NCBI GenBank assembly: GCA_963784675.1
Contig: CAWASE010000002.1
Location: 186,001 to 250,000, forward strand
Source: SCTD01 sp963784675
GTDB taxonomy: Bacteria > Actinomycetota > Actinomycetes > Mycobacteriales > SCTD01
DNA length: 64,000 nt
Direction: 5' to 3'
The position numbers were made by a program, and so were the translations under genes. Below, piece after piece: positions 45,264 to 53,136 of this stretch. The notes beneath the pieces are model-generated. The model did not search any database. It had not been told where the DNA came from and saw nothing but the letters and a program-made list of their open reading frames with translations. The first letter of the stretch is position 1. Each line of letters starts with the position of its first letter.

Positions 45264-46337
45264 ATGAGCCTGTCCCTCGGCATCGTCGGCCTGCCCAACG
45301 TCGGCAAGAGCACGCTGTTCAACGCGCTGACCAAGAACGACGTCCTCGCGGCCAACTACCCCTTCGCGACCATCGAGCCGAACGTGGGCGTCGTGGGCGT
45401 CCCGGACATCCGCCTGGGACGGCTCGCCGAGGTCTTCGGCTCAGCGAAGATCATTCCTGCCACCGTCGATTTCGTCGACATCGCAGGCATCGTGAAAGGC
45501 GCCAGCGAGGGCGAGGGCCTGGGCAACAAGTTTCTGGCGAACATCCGCGACAGCGACGCGATCTGCCAGGTAATCCGGGTCTTCACCGACAGTGACGTCG
45601 TGCACGTCGACGGGCGCGTCTCGCCGGCCGGCGACATGGACACCATCAACACCGAGCTGATCCTGGCCGACCTGCAGACGGTCGAGCGCGCCCTTCCCCG
45701 GCTGGAGAAGGAGGCGCGGATCAAGAAAGACGTCGTCGCCCAGCTGGAGGCCGTACGCGAGGCGCAGCAGGTGCTCGACAGCGGTCGGACCATCTTCGCC
45801 TCCGGCGTCGACCGCGAGCCGCTGCGTGAGCTGCACCTGCTGACCGCCAAGCCTTTCGTCTACGTCTTCAACCTCGACGAGGACGAGCTCACCGACGACG
45901 CCCTGCGCGCCGAGCTGACCGCGCTGGTCGCTCCTGCGGAGGCGGTGTTCCTAGACGCCAAGGTCGAGGCCGAGCTGATCGAGATGGACGAGGCCGACGC
46001 GCTGGAGCTGCTGCAGTCGATGGGCCAGGCCGAGAGCGGGCTGCACCAGCTGGCCCGCATCGCCTTCGACACCCTCGGCCTGCAGACCTACCTGACGGCC
46101 GGCCCGAAGGAGGCGCGCGCCTGGACCATCAAGAAGGGCGCCACCGCTCCGGAGGCCGCCGGCGTCATCCACACCGACTTCCAGCGCGGCTTCATCAAGG
46201 CCGAGGTCATCGGCTTCGACGACCTGATGGCCGCCGGCTCGACGCTGGCCGCCCGGTCCGCCGGCAAGGCGCGCATGGAGGGCAAGGACTACGTCATGCA
46301 GGACGGCGACGTGGTGGAGTTCCGCTTCAACGTGTAG
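45264..46337 (+). CDS. ychF: Redox-regulated ATPase YchF (Obg-like)
   Basis: This 357-aa TRAFAC-class protein of the Obg family hydrolyses ATP and associates with ribosomes. It starts at ATG 45264. G1 is GIVGLPNVGKSTLFNALT, G3 is VDFVDIAGIVKGASEGEGLG, and the atypical G4 region is FNLDEDEL. The C-terminal TGS domain includes GAGTAPEAAG-like GATAPEAAGVIHTDFQRGFI and ends DYVMQDGDVVEFRFNV. The last 16 bases before/into the stop form the attachment core of an integrated element. With insertion the stop is TAG; the right-hand copy is followed by GA, so the uninterrupted gene would have ended TGA with the same protein. Confidence 0.96.
   Translation: MSLSLGIVGLPNVGKSTLFNALTKNDVLAANYPFATIEPNVGVVGVPDIRLGRLAEVFGSAKIIPATVDFVDIAGIVKGASEGEGLGNKFLANIRDSDAICQVIRVFTDSDVVHVDGRVSPAGDMDTINTELILADLQTVERALPRLEKEARIKKDVVAQLEAVREAQQVLDSGRTIFASGVDREPLRELHLLTAKPFVYVFNLDEDELTDDALRAELTALVAPAEAVFLDAKVEAELIEMDEADALELLQSMGQAESGLHQLARIAFDTLGLQTYLTAGPKEARAWTIKKGATAPEAAGVIHTDFQRGFIKAEVIGFDDLMAAGSTLAARSAGKARMEGKDYVMQDGDVVEFRFNV
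46320..46335 (+). repeat. attL core, left 16-bp direct repeat
   Basis: TTCCGCTTCAACGTGT encodes the C-terminal FRFNV of YchF plus the first base of its stop. It matches 52582-52597 exactly; the flanking bases differ on both sides (G/T before, A/G after). Confidence 0.88.
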
Positions 46338-46378
46338 ACGCAGGGAAAGCCGCAGGTCAGCGAGGTAGCGGAGTCAGG

Positions 46379-46398
46379 CAGTCCGCAGAAAGTCCGCA
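46379..46398 (+). repeat. Left arm-type repeat (two AGTCCGCA boxes)
   Basis: CAGTCCGCAGAAAGTCCGCA is identical to 52457-52476 in the same orientation. It contains AGTCCGCA at 46380-46387 and 46391-46398, 11 bp apart, one helical turn. It lies 43 bp inside attL, where arm-binding sites of a tyrosine integrase are expected. Confidence 0.75.
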
Positions 46399-46427
46399 CG
46401 CGCTTTGATCTTGGTCGGGGCGAAGCA

Positions 46428-46970
46428 TCAACGGAGTGACTCCGGGAGCGCGTCGATGACGAGGCCGTGCTCCCATTCCTGCGAGATCACAGCTTGGGTC
46501 TCCGGGTCGGGGCTGCTTGCGACATACGGAGTCTGGTCTGGGTCGCGTACGACGGCCTGAGCTGGACGTGCCAGCAGTCCCCACGGTTGTACGTCGTTGG
46601 CCACGAAGCCGTTGAGTACCAGCTTGGGGTAGTCGGGGGACCACCAGTCGCGGAACGCTCGCTGCAGGTCTTCGGGGTGGACGGCTAGCCACAGACCGAA
46701 GGTGACGGTGCCTCCTGCCTCGAGCCTCACGGGCAGCAGCGCACGGACGAATGGGCCCACGTTGGGTACTTGCATCATCACCGAGTCGACGGCGGTCTCA
46801 TGACTCAGCCAGGCCCCAGCAGTGCGTTCTTGTTCAGGCAGGGCCAAGACGGGATCGGGTAGCCGGAAGCGAACGTGCCGGCTGTGCGCGTCGAGGCTTC
46901 GGCCGCAGGTCGGACAGGTGCTCTCCACGGAGGCGAGGCTACGGCTCAGGCATGGGCCTAACGTGCTCAT
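46428..46970 (-). CDS. DUF2199-family protein (element cargo)
   Basis: This 180-aa protein has an N-terminal CPTCGRSLDAHSRHVRFRLP knuckle and a domain with VPNVGPFVRALLPVRLEAGG, TVTFGLWLAVHPEDLQRAFR and WWSPDYPKLVLNGFVANDVQ, matching the DUF2199 layout of about 150 residues. No function is known for the family. It often appears singly near toxin, immunity or mobile genes. It is divergent from the LRR-like gene with adjacent starts (46970/46971), so both share a minimal promoter space or start is further in. The start codon choice is uncertain. Confidence 0.75.
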   Translation of the reverse strand: MSTLGPCLSRSLASVESTCPTCGRSLDAHSRHVRFRLPDPVLALPEQERTAGAWLSHETAVDSVMMQVPNVGPFVRALLPVRLEAGGTVTFGLWLAVHPEDLQRAFRDWWSPDYPKLVLNGFVANDVQPWGLLARPAQAVVRDPDQTPYVASSPDPETQAVISQEWEHGLVIDALPESLR

Positions 46971-48183
46971 ATGGTCCGATGGCTGTGGCGTGAACGCGAG
47001 GCCTCCGCGCTGGCGTCCGAATCGTCCGTGGCAATGCCAGTGGCAGAGCCGGAGGACGTCGGGCTCGTCCCGGGTGCGGTCGTGACGACCTACTCAGAGG
47101 CCTTGGAGGGATGGGCCGCCGCGGTGGTGGTCCACGTCGAGGAGGCTGGGACGTTCGGCAACAGCGTCAGCCTGTTGGAACTGGACTGGGTCGGATCGGG
47201 GCCGCCGTCGCTGGCCCAAGCGAGCGAGGCGTCGCCACTTCGCCTCACGCACCCACAGCTGGACGGGCAAGCTGTCGTATACGAAACATGACAACCGGCT
47301 GCCTCGGAACTACGACATCGTCGGCCGGATCGCAGTTCCGGACTTGATGCCAGCTAACTCTTGGACGCCGCGTTGGACCGTTGGACAGCAGCTCGCCAGC
47401 CAACGTCGATGGGATCTCGGCGAGACCGGTCCGGATCCGCGGCGCCTGGAGTGCACAGTGCCCGAGCTTCTCTCGCTGCCCCATTCATCGGACGTCTGGA
47501 AGCTCAAGATCGACGACATCGAAAGCCTGGACTGCCGTGAGGTGACCTCGCGGTTTCCGCATCTTGCGGAACTCATACTGAATGGGCGGCTGGGCCAGCT
47601 CAGCAACGCGGGGGAGCTCAACGCGCTGACTGGTCTCAAGCTGCTGAGCATCGGGGACCTGTTCGGGATGGAGTCGTCCGATGCCTATCGGTACGAAGCC
47701 ACAACCCGGCTGGAGGCGCTCTACCTGAACAACATCCCAGCGGAGTACGCCGCGGCGACGAAGCGGGCCTGGAAGGGTCAGGAAGCCTTCGGGACCACGC
47801 TCGAGGTCCTGGGCATGCGGAAGCCGGAGTGGGTTGCCGAGAACCGGAGGAACCCGTTCCGCGACTGGGACATGCGCAGCCACATCGGCCGACCGCGGAT
47901 CGCCAAGGTCACAGCGCTCTACAAGAGCACCCGTGACGAGGTCCTCGACGTCCTGTCCGCGGGCAGGATCGACAAGGCTCGGTTGCGGCAGATCGGTGTC
48001 TCGTACGGAGAAGCGCTCAACACCATCGACGGAACGAGGTCGCCCTTCATCGAGACCGAGGAACGCGAAGACCTGTTCGCCGCTCTCCAGCAGATTGTTG
48101 CCGAGGCCGACGTCACGCCGGCCAGGGGCAAGGCCGCTGTCGCCGCCCTCTTCGATGGGGTAGAGCACGTACGGGCCTGGTAG
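46971..48183 (+). CDS. LRR-like protein, element cargo (frame break near 47287)
   Basis: About 403 aa if joined. Part 1 (ATG 46971) ends SPLRLTHPQLDGQAVVYET with a stop at 47289-47291. The next frame continues HDNRLPRNYDIVGRIAVPDL from the same point, without a start, so one base is probably missing near 47287. Part 2 contains leucine-rich repeat-type strands (DVWKLKIDDIESLDCREVTS, FPHLAELILNGRLGQLSNAG, LTGLKLLSIGDLFGMES, RLEALYLNNIPAEYAAATKR) and a charged helical tail. I recognise the LRR pattern only. Such proteins in mobile elements can be immunity- or recognition-type, but no function is claimed. It converges on the integrase with a 9-bp gap. Confidence 0.6.
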
Positions 48184-48192
48184 TCATGCCGG

Positions 48193-49269
48193 TCAGCCCA
48201 CTCGCGTTGCGGTCATCAACGAGGCTGCCGCCTGCCGCGTACGGTCCTCCGCGGTCGACCAGAGATGTGCGTAGGTGTTGAGGGTCGTCGTCGCACGAGC
48301 GTGGCCCAACGCCCGCTGCACCGTGACCACATCGCACCCAGCGGCAATCAAGGCCGACGCATAGAAGTGACGCAGGTCGTGGAGGGTCACTCCAGTGACG
48401 CCGGCGCGCTGGCAGGCACCCCGCCACTGGTGGCCAACGGTGTTCTGATGCGGCGGGTCGTCGCCGGTTCCCGCGAACATCCACGCATCCAGCTCATCGC
48501 GGGAGTACCGCTGAATGTGCTGGGCGAGCTGCATGAGCAGCTCGTCCGGAAGGAACACAACCCGCTCACTCCGGTACTTCGGCGCCCGGATCTCTACCGC
48601 GCCGCCGCCAGCTCGCTGCACCTGCCGTCGTACCCGAAGACTGCGGTGCAGGAAGTCGATGTCACCGACCTGAACGGCCGCAGCCTCGCCCAGCCTCAAC
48701 CCCGCGAAGGCCGCCAGCGCGAACATCGCCACGAATCGCTCGTCTGCGCTGTCGAGAATCGCGCTGACCTGACGTGGCGACGCGACCGTGATCCAGTGCT
48801 CCGGCTTGCCGACGCGGGGGAGCGCGAGCCCTTGGCTGGGATCGAGCGCGATGACGCGATCGCGTACGGCACCGCGTAGGACCGCCCGGACGTTGTTGGT
48901 GCGAGTGCGAATGGTGCCGGGCTGTAGCCCGGCATCGGTCATGACCTTGACCCACTGCTCGAGGTGGGACCGGCGCAACCGGTTCATCGGCACTTCGCTG
49001 AAGGTGACCGTCCGAGCCGACAGGTCCATCGCCTTCTCCGTCGTGGACTCCCACACCTGCCGGGTCGCCCACTGCCGGTAGAAGCTCGCGAACGTCACGC
49101 GGCCGGCCTTCGGGTCGACGTACTGCCCTGTGACGACAGACGCCGTCACCTCGTCGAGCCATCGTTGAGCGTCCTGGCGACGGCGGAAGTGCCGGGCGTG
49201 CTCACGGCCCTCTTCGTCCCGGTAGCGCGCACGCCAGCGACCGTCCTCGCGCTTCGCGACGCTCGCCAT
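48193..49269 (-). CDS. int: Tyrosine recombinase/integrase of the element
   Basis: This 358-aa integrase catalyses recombination between attP and the ychF attB. ATG 49269 opens MASVAKREDGRWRARYRDEE, a typical actinobacterial arm-binding N-terminus (AP2/DUF3596-like). The core-binding domain is at about 58-150. Catalytic residues visible are Arg192 (FAGLRLGEAAA), Lys231 (RAPKYRSERVV), His297-Arg300 (TLHDLRHFYAS), His323 (LGHARATT) and Tyr333 (NTYAHLW). The 222 bp upstream hold an inverted repeat and a G-quadruplex motif. An ATG far upstream is in frame but the added sequence is not protein-like. No separate excisionase was found. Confidence 0.95.
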   Translation of the reverse strand: MASVAKREDGRWRARYRDEEGREHARHFRRRQDAQRWLDEVTASVVTGQYVDPKAGRVTFASFYRQWATRQVWESTTEKAMDLSARTVTFSEVPMNRLRRSHLEQWVKVMTDAGLQPGTIRTRTNNVRAVLRGAVRDRVIALDPSQGLALPRVGKPEHWITVASPRQVSAILDSADERFVAMFALAAFAGLRLGEAAAVQVGDIDFLHRSLRVRRQVQRAGGGAVEIRAPKYRSERVVFLPDELLMQLAQHIQRYSRDELDAWMFAGTGDDPPHQNTVGHQWRGACQRAGVTGVTLHDLRHFYASALIAAGCDVVTVQRALGHARATTTLNTYAHLWSTAEDRTRQAAASLMTATRVG

Positions 49270-49492
49270 GACAACTCCCCGGGTGCTCACTCCGGAGTAC
49301 CGCGCGAACGCGTCTGTTTGCGGCGGCTGAGCGAACCTGTGGATAGTCCGGGCGAGGCGCCCCGAGAACCTCCCCAAGTGCCCCAACGGGAGGCGTGGGG
49401 GGTGCTTGGGGCACCTGGGGACGTTTTTGGGGCGCTGGCATGCGCAAGGAATCCCGCTCGGCTCGAGCGTGCAGCCGCCGTAGCCTCGGTCC
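49270..49492. promoter_or_regulatory. Integrase/cargo divergent promoter region with inverted repeat and G4 motif
   Basis: CCCCAAGTGCCCC (49372-49384) and GGGGCACCTGGGG (49408-49420) form a 13-bp inverted repeat with one mismatch. Overlapping it, four runs of at least four G (49397-49402, 49408-49411, 49417-49420, 49429-49432) are separated by 5, 5 and 8 bases, a textbook intramolecular G-quadruplex pattern. It lies about 100 bp upstream of int and 60 bp upstream of the 49493 gene. An operator, an RNA structure or a replication/transfer signal are all possible. Confidence 0.55.
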
Positions 49493-50059
49493 GTGACCGC
49501 CGACCTCACCCCTGAGCTCGCCAGCCGGGGTGGCGCGGACGACGTGATGGACGAGGTCCTGCCCATGCTTGCGGCGCAGTGGCTGATCGACGGCTGGGAC
49601 AGCGCCCAACTGAGGGACCTCGCCGCGATGTCCCGCAAAGAGGCGCGTGAGGGCGCAAGGCGCCAGTTGGCCGCGGTACTGGCCTCACTCGGGTTCGACC
49701 TCCGTCCGGTCGCAACCTTTCCCTGGGAGGAACTGCCTTGGAGGGGCTACTGGGCACTCATCGTGTGGGCACGGGACGAGATGGACCGGCGACTCAGCCC
49801 GTACGCAGCTGCGCAGCGGGTACTCGAGGTCGTCGGCGACGTCCCGGAGCTCTGGGAACCAGGGCGCGGAGAGGCGCTCATGTCGATGCTGCGGGAGTGG
49901 GATGCCCAGCGGGTGCGGCGGGACGCCCTGGACGACGGCATCCGTGCCCTGCTGCGATCACTCAAGGCGGACATGGTGCCGCCTCTGCTGAAGTCCCACC
50001 CACGATCTGACCGCCAACATTTTCAGAGAGCACACACTTGTCTCTCTACGAGGACGTGA
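49493..50059 (+). CDS. Hypothetical element protein, helical
   Basis: This 188-aa protein starts at GTG 49493. It is helix-rich with no signal or membrane segment: ADDVMDEVLPMLAAQWLIDG, MSRKEAREGARRQLAAVLAS and MSMLREWDAQRVRRDALDDG. Its C-terminus (SDRQHFQRAHTCLSTRT) is polar and may be a run-on. No family is recognised. It could be a regulator of the integrase, given its divergent position. Confidence 0.55.
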   Translation: MTADLTPELASRGGADDVMDEVLPMLAAQWLIDGWDSAQLRDLAAMSRKEAREGARRQLAAVLASLGFDLRPVATFPWEELPWRGYWALIVWARDEMDRRLSPYAAAQRVLEVVGDVPELWEPGRGEALMSMLREWDAQRVRRDALDDGIRALLRSLKADMVPPLLKSHPRSDRQHFQRAHTCLSTRT

Positions 50060-50212
50060 AGGCGACACGGCGAAGGTCGCTCGCCGTCGGCGCTCCAGGC
50101 GCGGTCGTCACGGCCTGCGCGAGTACACCCGCGGAGGTCCGAGCTCCCTCTCATCTTCCTCGGAGGACACTGACGACGACTTGGGCACCTTCACTTCGGC
50201 CATACTTCGCGG

Positions 50213-50689
50213 GTGGCGCTATTCGGACGCAGGAAGCAAGGACCGCATGAGCCTGAGCGACCGAATGGCAGGTCCCTGAACCTGAAGCACGACTTCAGCG
50301 AGGGCAACATGGAGCTGTTCGCTGACGACATCATTGAGTCCGCTCTGCGCGTCAGCCAAGTTGAGCTGGACTACTCGCCGGAGAGCATCGAGGGTGTGGA
50401 CGCCATCCTTCAAGGCTTTTTGAACGACGGCGTATCCGAATGGCAGATCGCGGAGACGCTGGTCGGTTTCGGTGCGTATGTGGGTGAAGTGATCATCAGG
50501 AACCACGGCGGCCGCTGGAAGGACATCACGGGTGATCAGTTGGCGAGCGTCCTCGGGCCGCTGCCTATGGTCGTGGAGATGCCCAGCGGCACGATCTGGA
50601 ACCCCATCGGCAAGTGCTTCAAGCGCGTCAGCGACGAGACCGACAACCTTCCCTTCTTCTACCAAGGGGTTGTCGAGAACGCCACGTAG
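50213..50689 (+). CDS. Hypothetical element protein, immunity-like fold
   Basis: This 158-aa protein starts at GTG 50213 and has lower GC than neighbours. The region GFGAYVGEVIIRNHGGRWKD, then PMVVEMPSGTIWNPIGKCFK, resembles a family of small proteins often found as immunity-like or orphan genes (pattern GAYxGE...GGxW...NPIGKxFKR). I cannot name the family with certainty. There is no signal peptide. It precedes the ImmA/PIN pair by 145 bp. Confidence 0.55.
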   Translation: MALFGRRKQGPHEPERPNGRSLNLKHDFSEGNMELFADDIIESALRVSQVELDYSPESIEGVDAILQGFLNDGVSEWQIAETLVGFGAYVGEVIIRNHGGRWKDITGDQLASVLGPLPMVVEMPSGTIWNPIGKCFKRVSDETDNLPFFYQGVVENAT

Positions 50690-50834
50690 GAATCCGTTCC
50701 GCCGTGGCTTGCTTGGTCCTGTGGCCACTTGTGCGTCGGCACCGGGGCTGTGGACGTGTCGTGCCAAACTGACGCTGGCTGACCGCATGCTTCTGACGGG
50801 TCGCGCAAGAAGTCCGAGGGGTGGTGAGTAGTTC

Positions 50835-51974
50835 GTGGCAACTGTGAAGGCGCCCATCAACGGCGAACTACTCGAGTGGGCACGCGAAGAGCATGGGCTG
50901 TCCTTTGCGGATGCCGCTCATGCTCTGGCCGTCAAGCCCGAAAAGCTCGCCTCTTGGGAGACCGGTGACGCGCTACCCACCTTGAATCAGATACGCAAGG
51001 CCGCGGTTCTCTATCAGCGGACACCCGCATTCTTCCTCCTACACGGATCGCCCAGCGCAGACGACCATCGTCGCCCGACTGACTTTCGAAGCATCAGCGG
51101 GCAGAAGCCCACGCTTGGGAGCGCGCTAGCCAGGGAGATCGCTCGCGCGCGAGCCCGGCGCCACAACCTCATGCAGCTTCAGGACACTGCGGCCCACCGA
51201 CTTCCTTCCTTGCCGTCGATCCTGGAGGACCCGTCCGGTGCAGCTGCCCAGTGTCGTGAGCTGCTGAATGTCACTGTCAGTGCCCAAAGCGGCTTTGCGA
51301 GCCCGAACGAAGCGCTGCTCGCCTGGGTGGCAGCTGTCGAGTCCCTCGGCGTCCTCGTCTTTCAGATGAGCCGTGTCTCACCCGACGAGTGCCGCGGTTT
51401 CTCCATCTACGAGGACGTTCTTCCCGTCATCGTCCTGAACGGTGCCGACGGCTTCGGCGCCCGTCAGTTCACTCTCCTCCACGAGCTTGCGCATCTGATC
51501 AGCAGAACGAGCGCCATCTGTGACGTCTGGCGCGAGGGTGGCGTCGAGGCGCGATGCAACGCCTTCGCGGGCGAGGTCCTGATGCCGACTCAAGCCGTCG
51601 AAGATTTCATGAGCGCCGGCTACCAGACCATCGCGGATGTAGCAAGCCACTTCAACGTCAGTCGGTCCGCCGCGGCCGTACGCCTTCGCGCGATCGGGCG
51701 AATCAGTCAAGATGAGCTCGACTCGACGCTGCGTGCTGCGAGGGATGCGGCGATAGCTCAGCGAGAGGCGGCGAGGGCAAGGGAGCAGAAGGGCGGACCG
51801 TCTCCCCACCTTCTCAAAGTCCGTAATCTCGGTCCCCGATTCGTGAGCACGGTGCTGGATGCCATGCACGAGGACCGCATCTCCGTCGTCGAAGCCGCCC
51901 AGATTCTCGAGTCCAAGGTTCAAGCGCTGGACAAGCTCGAAGCCGAGGTCGACCGGCGCGGTATCGCCTCGTGA
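50835..51974 (+). CDS. XRE-family HTH fused to ImmA/IrrE metallopeptidase (antitoxin-like)
   Basis: This 379-aa protein starts at GTG 50835. Residues about 10-65 form an XRE helix-turn-helix (LLEWAREEHGLSFADAAHAL, KPEKLASWETGDALPTLNQI). The peptidase domain carries the zinc motif LLHELAHLISR (His216, Glu217, His220) and GGVEARCNAFAGEVLMP, with Glu238 as likely third ligand. Such COG2856-type fusions control mobile elements (ImmA, IrrE) and form toxin-antitoxin pairs with PIN proteins. Its stop overlaps a PIN gene start (GTGA), so the two are coupled. It probably represses its own promoter. Confidence 0.9.
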   Translation: MATVKAPINGELLEWAREEHGLSFADAAHALAVKPEKLASWETGDALPTLNQIRKAAVLYQRTPAFFLLHGSPSADDHRRPTDFRSISGQKPTLGSALAREIARARARRHNLMQLQDTAAHRLPSLPSILEDPSGAAAQCRELLNVTVSAQSGFASPNEALLAWVAAVESLGVLVFQMSRVSPDECRGFSIYEDVLPVIVLNGADGFGARQFTLLHELAHLISRTSAICDVWREGGVEARCNAFAGEVLMPTQAVEDFMSAGYQTIADVASHFNVSRSAAAVRLRAIGRISQDELDSTLRAARDAAIAQREAARAREQKGGPSPHLLKVRNLGPRFVSTVLDAMHEDRISVVEAAQILESKVQALDKLEAEVDRRGIAS

Positions 51975-52438
51975 CCTCGTCGTACACGCTCGACACCAAC
52001 GTGATCGTGACCCTAAACCGGGACCAGCCGCGCGACATCTACGTGAGCGTGTGGCAGGCCTTGGAATCTTTGATTGCGGCTGGTCGCGCCTTCATGAACC
52101 GCGAGGCGTACGAGGAGCTGGTCCAGGTCGATGACGAGTGTGCGCCGTGGGCGAAGGCTCAGGCTGGATTCGTCCAAGACACGACGAGCGCCGAGCCCGG
52201 TGGTTTCGCAGATCACATCGGACCACCCCGGTTGGGTTCAAGAGTCGAAGAACGCGGCAGACCCGTTCGTTATCGCGCACGCTGTTGAGGGCGGGAGCTG
52301 GTGGTTGTGACTCTCGAGCGGCGCAAGGGACCCGGCGCCGAGGATCACAACCTGAAGATCCCCAACGTGGCCGAGGAATGGCAGGTCGATTGCATCGACT
52401 TCAAAGAGCTTGCACGACGCGAGGGCTGGGTCTTCTAG
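51971..52438 (+). pseudogene. DUF4411 PIN-like toxin, frame broken twice
   Basis: The frame opens at GTG 51971 with TSSYTLDTNVIVTLNRDQPR (first acidic residue) and MNREAYEELVQVDDECAPWA. It shifts to frame 3 near 52190 (SQITSDHPGWVQESKNAADP, then FVIAHAVEGG) and returns to frame 2 near 52297 (VTLERRKGPGAEDHNLKIPN, VDCIDFKELARREGWVF), ending at TAG 52436-52438. Read as is, it stops early at 52288. The order of motifs matches DUF4411 PIN toxins partnered with XRE-ImmA proteins. The two breaks nearly cancel. They may be base-call errors, or the toxin may be dead. Confidence 0.75.
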
Positions 52439-52456
52439 GCATGAGCTCCGCCGATT

Positions 52457-52476
52457 CAGTCCGCAGAAAGTCCGCA
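52457..52476 (+). repeat. Right arm-type repeat (two AGTCCGCA boxes)
   Basis: CAGTCCGCAGAAAGTCCGCA is identical to 46379-46398 and lies 105 bp inside attR, in direct orientation. The boxes are at 52458-52465 and 52469-52476. Confidence 0.75.
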
Positions 52477-52581
52477 ACCCAGAGCCACCTTGACACCTCT
52501 CGGCATACCTGGACAGACCGAAACCGCACGTCAGACGTACCGCCGCCGCCGGGCCACGCTCACGAATCCACGCATGCGACT

Positions 52582-52597
52582 TTCCGCTTCAACGTGT
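52582..52597 (+). repeat. attR core, right 16-bp direct repeat
   Basis: TTCCGCTTCAACGTGT, followed by GAGG. Joined to the left flank it reconstructs a ychF ending in TGA. It is the remnant of the original ychF 3' end. Confidence 0.88.
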
Positions 52598-52863
52598 GAG
52601 GTCGACGAGCAGAGGCTGACGAGCGAGGGCGGCGGGAAGCCTGTTGACCTCAACTCAGCGGCTCGGAACGCGCGAGCCGGTCGGCGCGACCTCGGCACAA
52701 GCCGCTCCGCTGCAGAGCCTGCACCGGCGCGGTCCCGACCCCTCGAACTCGCGGCATCGAGTCCGGCGCGACGTGCGGCGTCGCGGCCCCGTCCCGGTGG
52801 CAGCAGGACGGGATTCTGCAGACCGTCGGTGGCGGCACCTAGGGTCTGCGGTGTGAGCAACCG

Positions 52864-53136
52864 ATGAGCAAGGTGGACGGCCTGCGTGCGATGCGCGAGG
52901 CGCGGTATGAAGCGAATCAGGCACTGGCGAAGGCGGGCACGACGTCGCCGACCGCGGCGGCCGCCCCGCGTGCGCCCCGTGCGGCCACCGCAGCCAAGCC
53001 TGCGGCACGTAAGGCCACAGCAGCCGAGTCAGAGCCTGCGCCCTCCTCGGAAGGCCTGTGCGGGCACCGCGCGATCAGTGGCAGAACCTGCACCCGCGAG
53101 CAGGGGCACACGGCCAAGAGCCACCGCTACTCCTGA
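52864..53136 (+). CDS. Small Ala-rich protein with Cys-His C-terminal knuckle
   Basis: This 90-aa protein starts at ATG 52864. A helical head (KVDGLRAMREARYEANQALA) and an Ala/Pro/Lys linker lead to LCGHRAISGRTCTREQGH, then KSHRYS. The CxH...C...H spacing resembles a small zinc knuckle seen in other actinobacterial proteins. It follows attR by 266 bp and is native chromosome. No function is recognised. Confidence 0.65.
   Translation: MSKVDGLRAMREARYEANQALAKAGTTSPTAAAAPRAPRAATAAKPAARKATAAESEPAPSSEGLCGHRAISGRTCTREQGHTAKSHRYS

Larger units (their letters stand above)
46320..52597 (+). mobile_element. 6.28-kb integrative element inserted in the 3' end of ychF
   Basis: The element is bounded by a perfect 16-bp direct repeat, TTCCGCTTCAACGTGT, at 46320-46335 and 52582-52597. 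It contains a tyrosine recombinase (48193-49269) with all catalytic residues, matching 20-bp arm-type repeats near both ends, and cargo with more A/T in third positions than neighbours (clearest at 50213-51974). No replication, capsid or conjugation gene is present, so it is a satellite-like or degenerate integrative element mobilised by its own integrase. The ychF reading frame is restored at the junction. Boundaries follow from the repeats and are firm to the base, except that the crossover point within the core is unknown. Confidence 0.88.

Noticed and set aside
46320..46400. tRNA gene as the attachment target of the element
   Set aside because: The repeated core is coding sequence for the YchF C-terminus, and no cloverleaf was visible on either side.
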